Assembly: GCF_027943255.1 (NCBI RefSeq)
Contig: NC_072892.1
Location: forward strand, 23,335,792 to 23,399,791
Length of the DNA: 64,000 nt
Direction: 5' to 3'
Source of the DNA: Anastrepha obliqua
Lineage: Eukaryota; Arthropoda; Insecta; Diptera; Tephritidae
A program made the translations under genes and the position numbers. Positions 60,957 to 64,000 of the stretch are shown piece by piece; positions within the stretch are counted from its first letter, which is position 1, and the number at the start of each line of letters is the position of its first letter. The notes below the pieces were generated by a model. That model saw only the letters and a program-made list of their open reading frames with translations. It was not told the DNA's origin and made no database searches.

Positions 60957-63900
60957 ATGCGCAAGATACGTCGTCGTTTCGCTTATAAAATTGCCGCTTT
61001 ATTATTTGTACTCACAGTGGCTATTTTTCTGTTTTTTACTGGACCAAAGGAAATGGATCGTTCTGAGAAAATGTAAGAAGAATCTTAAACTTATAGAAAT
61101 ATAACAAATTTTTTTGTTTTAATGCTACTAATACAAAATATTATATGTCATAGTTTAATCATTGAGCGTTCTATACGCTCGCCTATGAATCGTGGCGAAT
61201 GTCGTCTACCCCAACTGCCAGTAGATGACCCAGAAGTAATGAAGTACTACCATCCGGTTGAGAAAATCAATTGTGGCAATATACTGGATGATTGGGTCAC
61301 ATGTGAGGTAAATAAGTATGAATTTATAAAAAAAAAGTAATGGAATAGAAATTTAGAGTAAATTGGGTGAAACTGCATGTTTTTCTTGGGCAAAGTTTTA
61401 TGGCAATAATTTTGAATTCAAACATCTGTTTTGGTACATAAAAAATTTCCCAGTGGGAATTTCCATAATTTTGAATTAGGGCAGCAAGCCAATGGTATCT
61501 CATGTATGCCTATTGGACTTGGAGGGAGTTTGTTAGATTGATATTTGGCTTGTGATGATTTAGAGCTCTACTCCGAACGCTTCTTTGTAATATGAACAAT
61601 TTACGGATGCACAATTACGCACTTGTGATTTATGTTCCAAATTAGGCCAATGTATGTACAACAAATTCAACTATAATAAATATACTATAGCTCGCGAAAA
61701 AATATAGCACCTCAACATTTTGACCAGTCTGACTTTTTTCCTTTTTTTAGTATTTATCTTTTTTTTTTTATAAAAGTATAATTCATTACCTACTTTTTAA
61801 GCAGAACTAAAAATAATATATAATTATATATCTACAATACAAAGTAAGTTTGAAGTGGCTTAAAATTCTCATTGATTTTTGACATTTTTCTCTGCGTATT
61901 TTCTCTGTACAAAAAAATTTACGGCGGCCCCAAATGGATTGGTGTGCAGGTCCGCAACCCCAATTGATAGAAAAAATATTTACTAATTGCGGTCGCTCCC
62001 CGGCAGACAATGGCAAGCCTCCGAGTGTATTTCTGCCATGAGAAATCTCCTACTAAAAACCCATCTGGTGTAAAACTGTACACCCCTCCATTTATGGAAA
62101 CTATGAAGATGTACAACACAAATAGGAAGAGGAGCTAGATGTATCATATTAAAATGAAATGGGCCAAAGTTTTATAGGCTAAACTTTTTGAAATTTTTAT
62201 GAAAATTTTTATAAACCTTCTACAAAGTTTGAAATTGGGATGAATATGGTCCTTGTAATGGAATAAACTACAATATTATAAAAAAAATTATTTAATTAAA
62301 AAAAAGGTAAATAATCAAAACATGTCAAAATGTTGAGGTGCTATATTTTGTTTTACGGGCTGTATGTATAAAAACTGATGTTTTGTGTTTGAATGAACCA
62401 TACCTTAACAGGTTATTTATTCCTAAAATTCCAGCTAGATGTGAGGGGGTTGACAATATACCTGGTAAGCAAAACTGCTTACGGTGCTTTACTGATAGCT
62501 CAAAGATTGGCGCTAAATGTGGCTTTGTTGTCTACTGTAAGCAAAAAGTAAAGGTGTCGGCTCGTCTTCCTAATCACTGTAGCCACAGGCTGAAATTTCA
62601 AACTATTAATAAGGTATGTACGAGTAGCTGCCTGGTTAGGCAAAAGTGTGACTACCTTTGGAGATGTCTATACTTACTCCGGTAGGCAAGCGGTGAAAAA
62701 ATCTCTTGGTGGGTTTGTCACTAATTCCATCGTGTCTGCCAACGTCGGACATCTCTTAACGAGATGGCGAAATATTTCCGCGTACATTTGATATAAGTGC
62801 CAGGATATAGTGACATACCAGGGAATTTAGGGGCACTACCACTCGCCTCTCTCTTGGTATGGAGATTGTAGGTATACCCCTCTCAACATACGAACTGCGC
62901 GGTACAAGCAGTATTGCCACTTGAGAGCCAACATGAGATAGGTTGATAGTCTGGCATGCAATGCTACAAAAAGAATTTGGCCAAAATTCTACGGGTGCTA
63001 CTTCATCGGTCAAGGAAAAACGTCCCTATGTTAGTTGATTTGATCATAGGGCACTGTCTCCTAGGCCGAACTGCTCAAAGATTGAACGTACCTCATTTCA
63101 ACTATTGCAGAAGCTGCAAGAATGACAGGGAGAGAGAGTCTGTCACACATCTTCTCTGTCACTGTCCCGTTCTTCATGCTCCTACGTTTACCTACATATA
63201 TACTTTGGCTCATCGTTTTTGAATGATACTGATGACCTTAGGGATTTAAGTCGCAACCCGATCAATGGGTTTGCACTTAGGGGGGGGTAGGGTTTAGCGC
63301 TAAAAAAAAAACACTTTTTTTTAAATTTTTTACAGAAATATGGCTTAAGATACTTTAATAAAATCAGTTGCATGTTATTGTACATCTTTTCAATAAGTTT
63401 TTAAACAATATTAATAATAAAATATTGACAAATAAGCCCATGACAGAGTTTTTTTGGAGATATGTTTTTCGAGAGGTGCTCTGCGGTGCCAATCGGCATT
63501 CGTCGTAGAATCATCTGAAACTAAAAAAGTCGAATTTTTCAGTTAAAGTATGACGTAATGCTGAAATGATTTACTATAAGATGAGTGAAGAAAAAAAATT
63601 TCGATTTTGTGACCCTACCCCCCCCCCCCCCCCCCCCCCCCCTTAAAACAAAATGGTTTAACGAGGAGTAGCAGATTAACTGCCACTGTGCTATCACAAT
63701 ACCTGTAAATCGACAGCGGTGTAAGTGAGGTGGTTTAGAGACCAACTACCACTTCTTCCTAACTACCTACTATGTATAAAATAGGTAATTTTTTAAAAGT
63801 ATTCTCGAAAAATATCTTATAAATATGTAGGTATGATATTCAAGTAGAATATATTTTTTATTATCTTAAATTACTTAATAATGCATACTTCAATAATATG

Positions 63901-64000
63901 CATCCGCACAGAAATCGATTTGCTTTGTTAAACCGGAAATAAGTGCCACACAAGGTGAAGTCATTTGTACTTATACGGATGTGATACGCAGCACGGATTA
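60957..64000 (+). CDS. DUF229-family type II membrane protein, 5' exons (partial)
   Basis: Exons 60957-61072, 61154-61307 and 63912 to the window edge; phases 2 and 0. The N-terminus is basic (MRKIRRRF) followed by one hydrophobic helix (about residues 11-28: KIAALLFVLTVAIFLFFT), with a short cytoplasmic tail, as in a type II signal anchor. The lumenal part has GECRLPQLPVDDPEVMKYY, INCG...WVTCE and KPEISATQGEVICTYTDVIR. This matches the start of insect DUF229 (sulfatase/phosphatase-fold) proteins, whose catalytic domain would lie beyond the window. Function unknown. The 2.6-kb intron 61308-63911 contains a Tc1-like TIR element, a SINE and a LINE fragment. Confidence 0.75.
61688..62362. mobile_element. 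Tc1-type TIR element interrupted by a SINE
   Basis: Inverted ends AATATAGCACCTCAACATTT (near 61697) and its complement (near 62330) flanked by TA. The transposase is absent; the centre is A/T-rich and holds the SINE copy at 61921-62137. Confidence 0.6.
61921..62137 (+). mobile_element. SINE copy H inside the Tc1-type element
   Basis: ACGGCGGCCCCAAATGGATTGG head (A-box altered, B-box lost), the body CTCCGAGTGTATTTCTGCCA and part of the tail (AGGAAGAGGAGCT). Confidence 0.65.
62365..63240 (+). mobile_element. Non-LTR retrotransposon RNase H fragment in the DUF229 intron
   Basis: Frames show CFTDSSKIGAKCGFVVYC (RNase H start), then after shifts GHCLLGRTAQRLNVP... CRSCKNDRERESVTHLLC, as at 26882-27550. 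Several stops. Confidence 0.65.
63241..63911 (+). other. Rest of the DUF229 intron
   Basis: No gene. Contains A-, G- and C-runs, including 25 C at 63618-63642. Confidence 0.4.
63618..63642. repeat. Poly-C tract
   Basis: Twenty-five C in a row. Unusual in this AT-rich DNA; the length may be an assembly or polymerase-slippage estimate. Confidence 0.85.

Noticed and set aside
63618..63642. Poly-C run as a biological signal
   Set aside because: Simple homopolymer; the length is prone to sequencing or assembly error and nothing around it suggests function.

Overview
The window looks like nuclear DNA of a higher fly (Diptera, Brachycera). The gene models are insect-like, AT-rich and intron-containing. 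The orthologues I recognise are Drosophila genes, and the repeats (a tRNA-derived SINE, mariner/Tc1, Helitron, PIF/Harbinger, non-LTR fragments) fit an acalyptrate fly. A tephritid fruit fly is my best guess, but that is an inference.

Layout: (1) 1-2522, + strand: 3' part of the centriole assembly gene Sas-4. (2) 2690-14652, - strand: GPN3, a GPN-loop GTPase. Its last exon (2690-2858) lies 11 kb from the first two exons (13868-14652). (3) 3671-12070, + strand: gfzf, four FLYWCH zinc fingers spliced to a glutathione S-transferase module, lying wholly inside the GPN3 intron on the opposite strand. (4) 16089-17085, + strand: a small HCFC1R1/HPIP-like gene. (5) 23625-39107, + strand: Kdm2, a JmjC/CXXC/PHD/F-box/LRR histone demethylase with a 10.9-kb first intron full of transposon debris. 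(6) 49203-52533, + strand: a ZAD gene with 13 C2H2 zinc fingers, convergent with (7) 53016-54640, - strand: beag, the IK/RED/SMU-2 splicing factor. (8) 60957 to beyond the window, + strand: the 5' exons of a DUF229-family type II membrane protein.

Much of the rest is transposable-element sequence: at least nine copies of one tRNA-derived SINE; a Helitron with both termini; two inverted PIF/Harbinger deletion derivatives that share one internal deletion junction and carry opposed MADF and transposase relics; mariner and Tc1 relics; two TIR-bounded Tc1-type elements; a THAP-related TIR family; and several RNase H or reverse-transcriptase fragments of non-LTR retrotransposons, one of them split by a younger insertion.

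The genes do not form a pathway. Several are housekeeping or chromatin genes (centriole duplication, RNA polymerase assembly, chromatin regulation, splicing) held in a compact tail-to-tail or nested arrangement and separated by repeat-rich DNA. I saw no new enzymatic or defence system. The most interesting items are the nested gfzf/GPN3 arrangement, the Harbinger pair and the SINE family. All splice sites were placed by eye from GT/AG signals, reading-frame phase and protein-family continuity.
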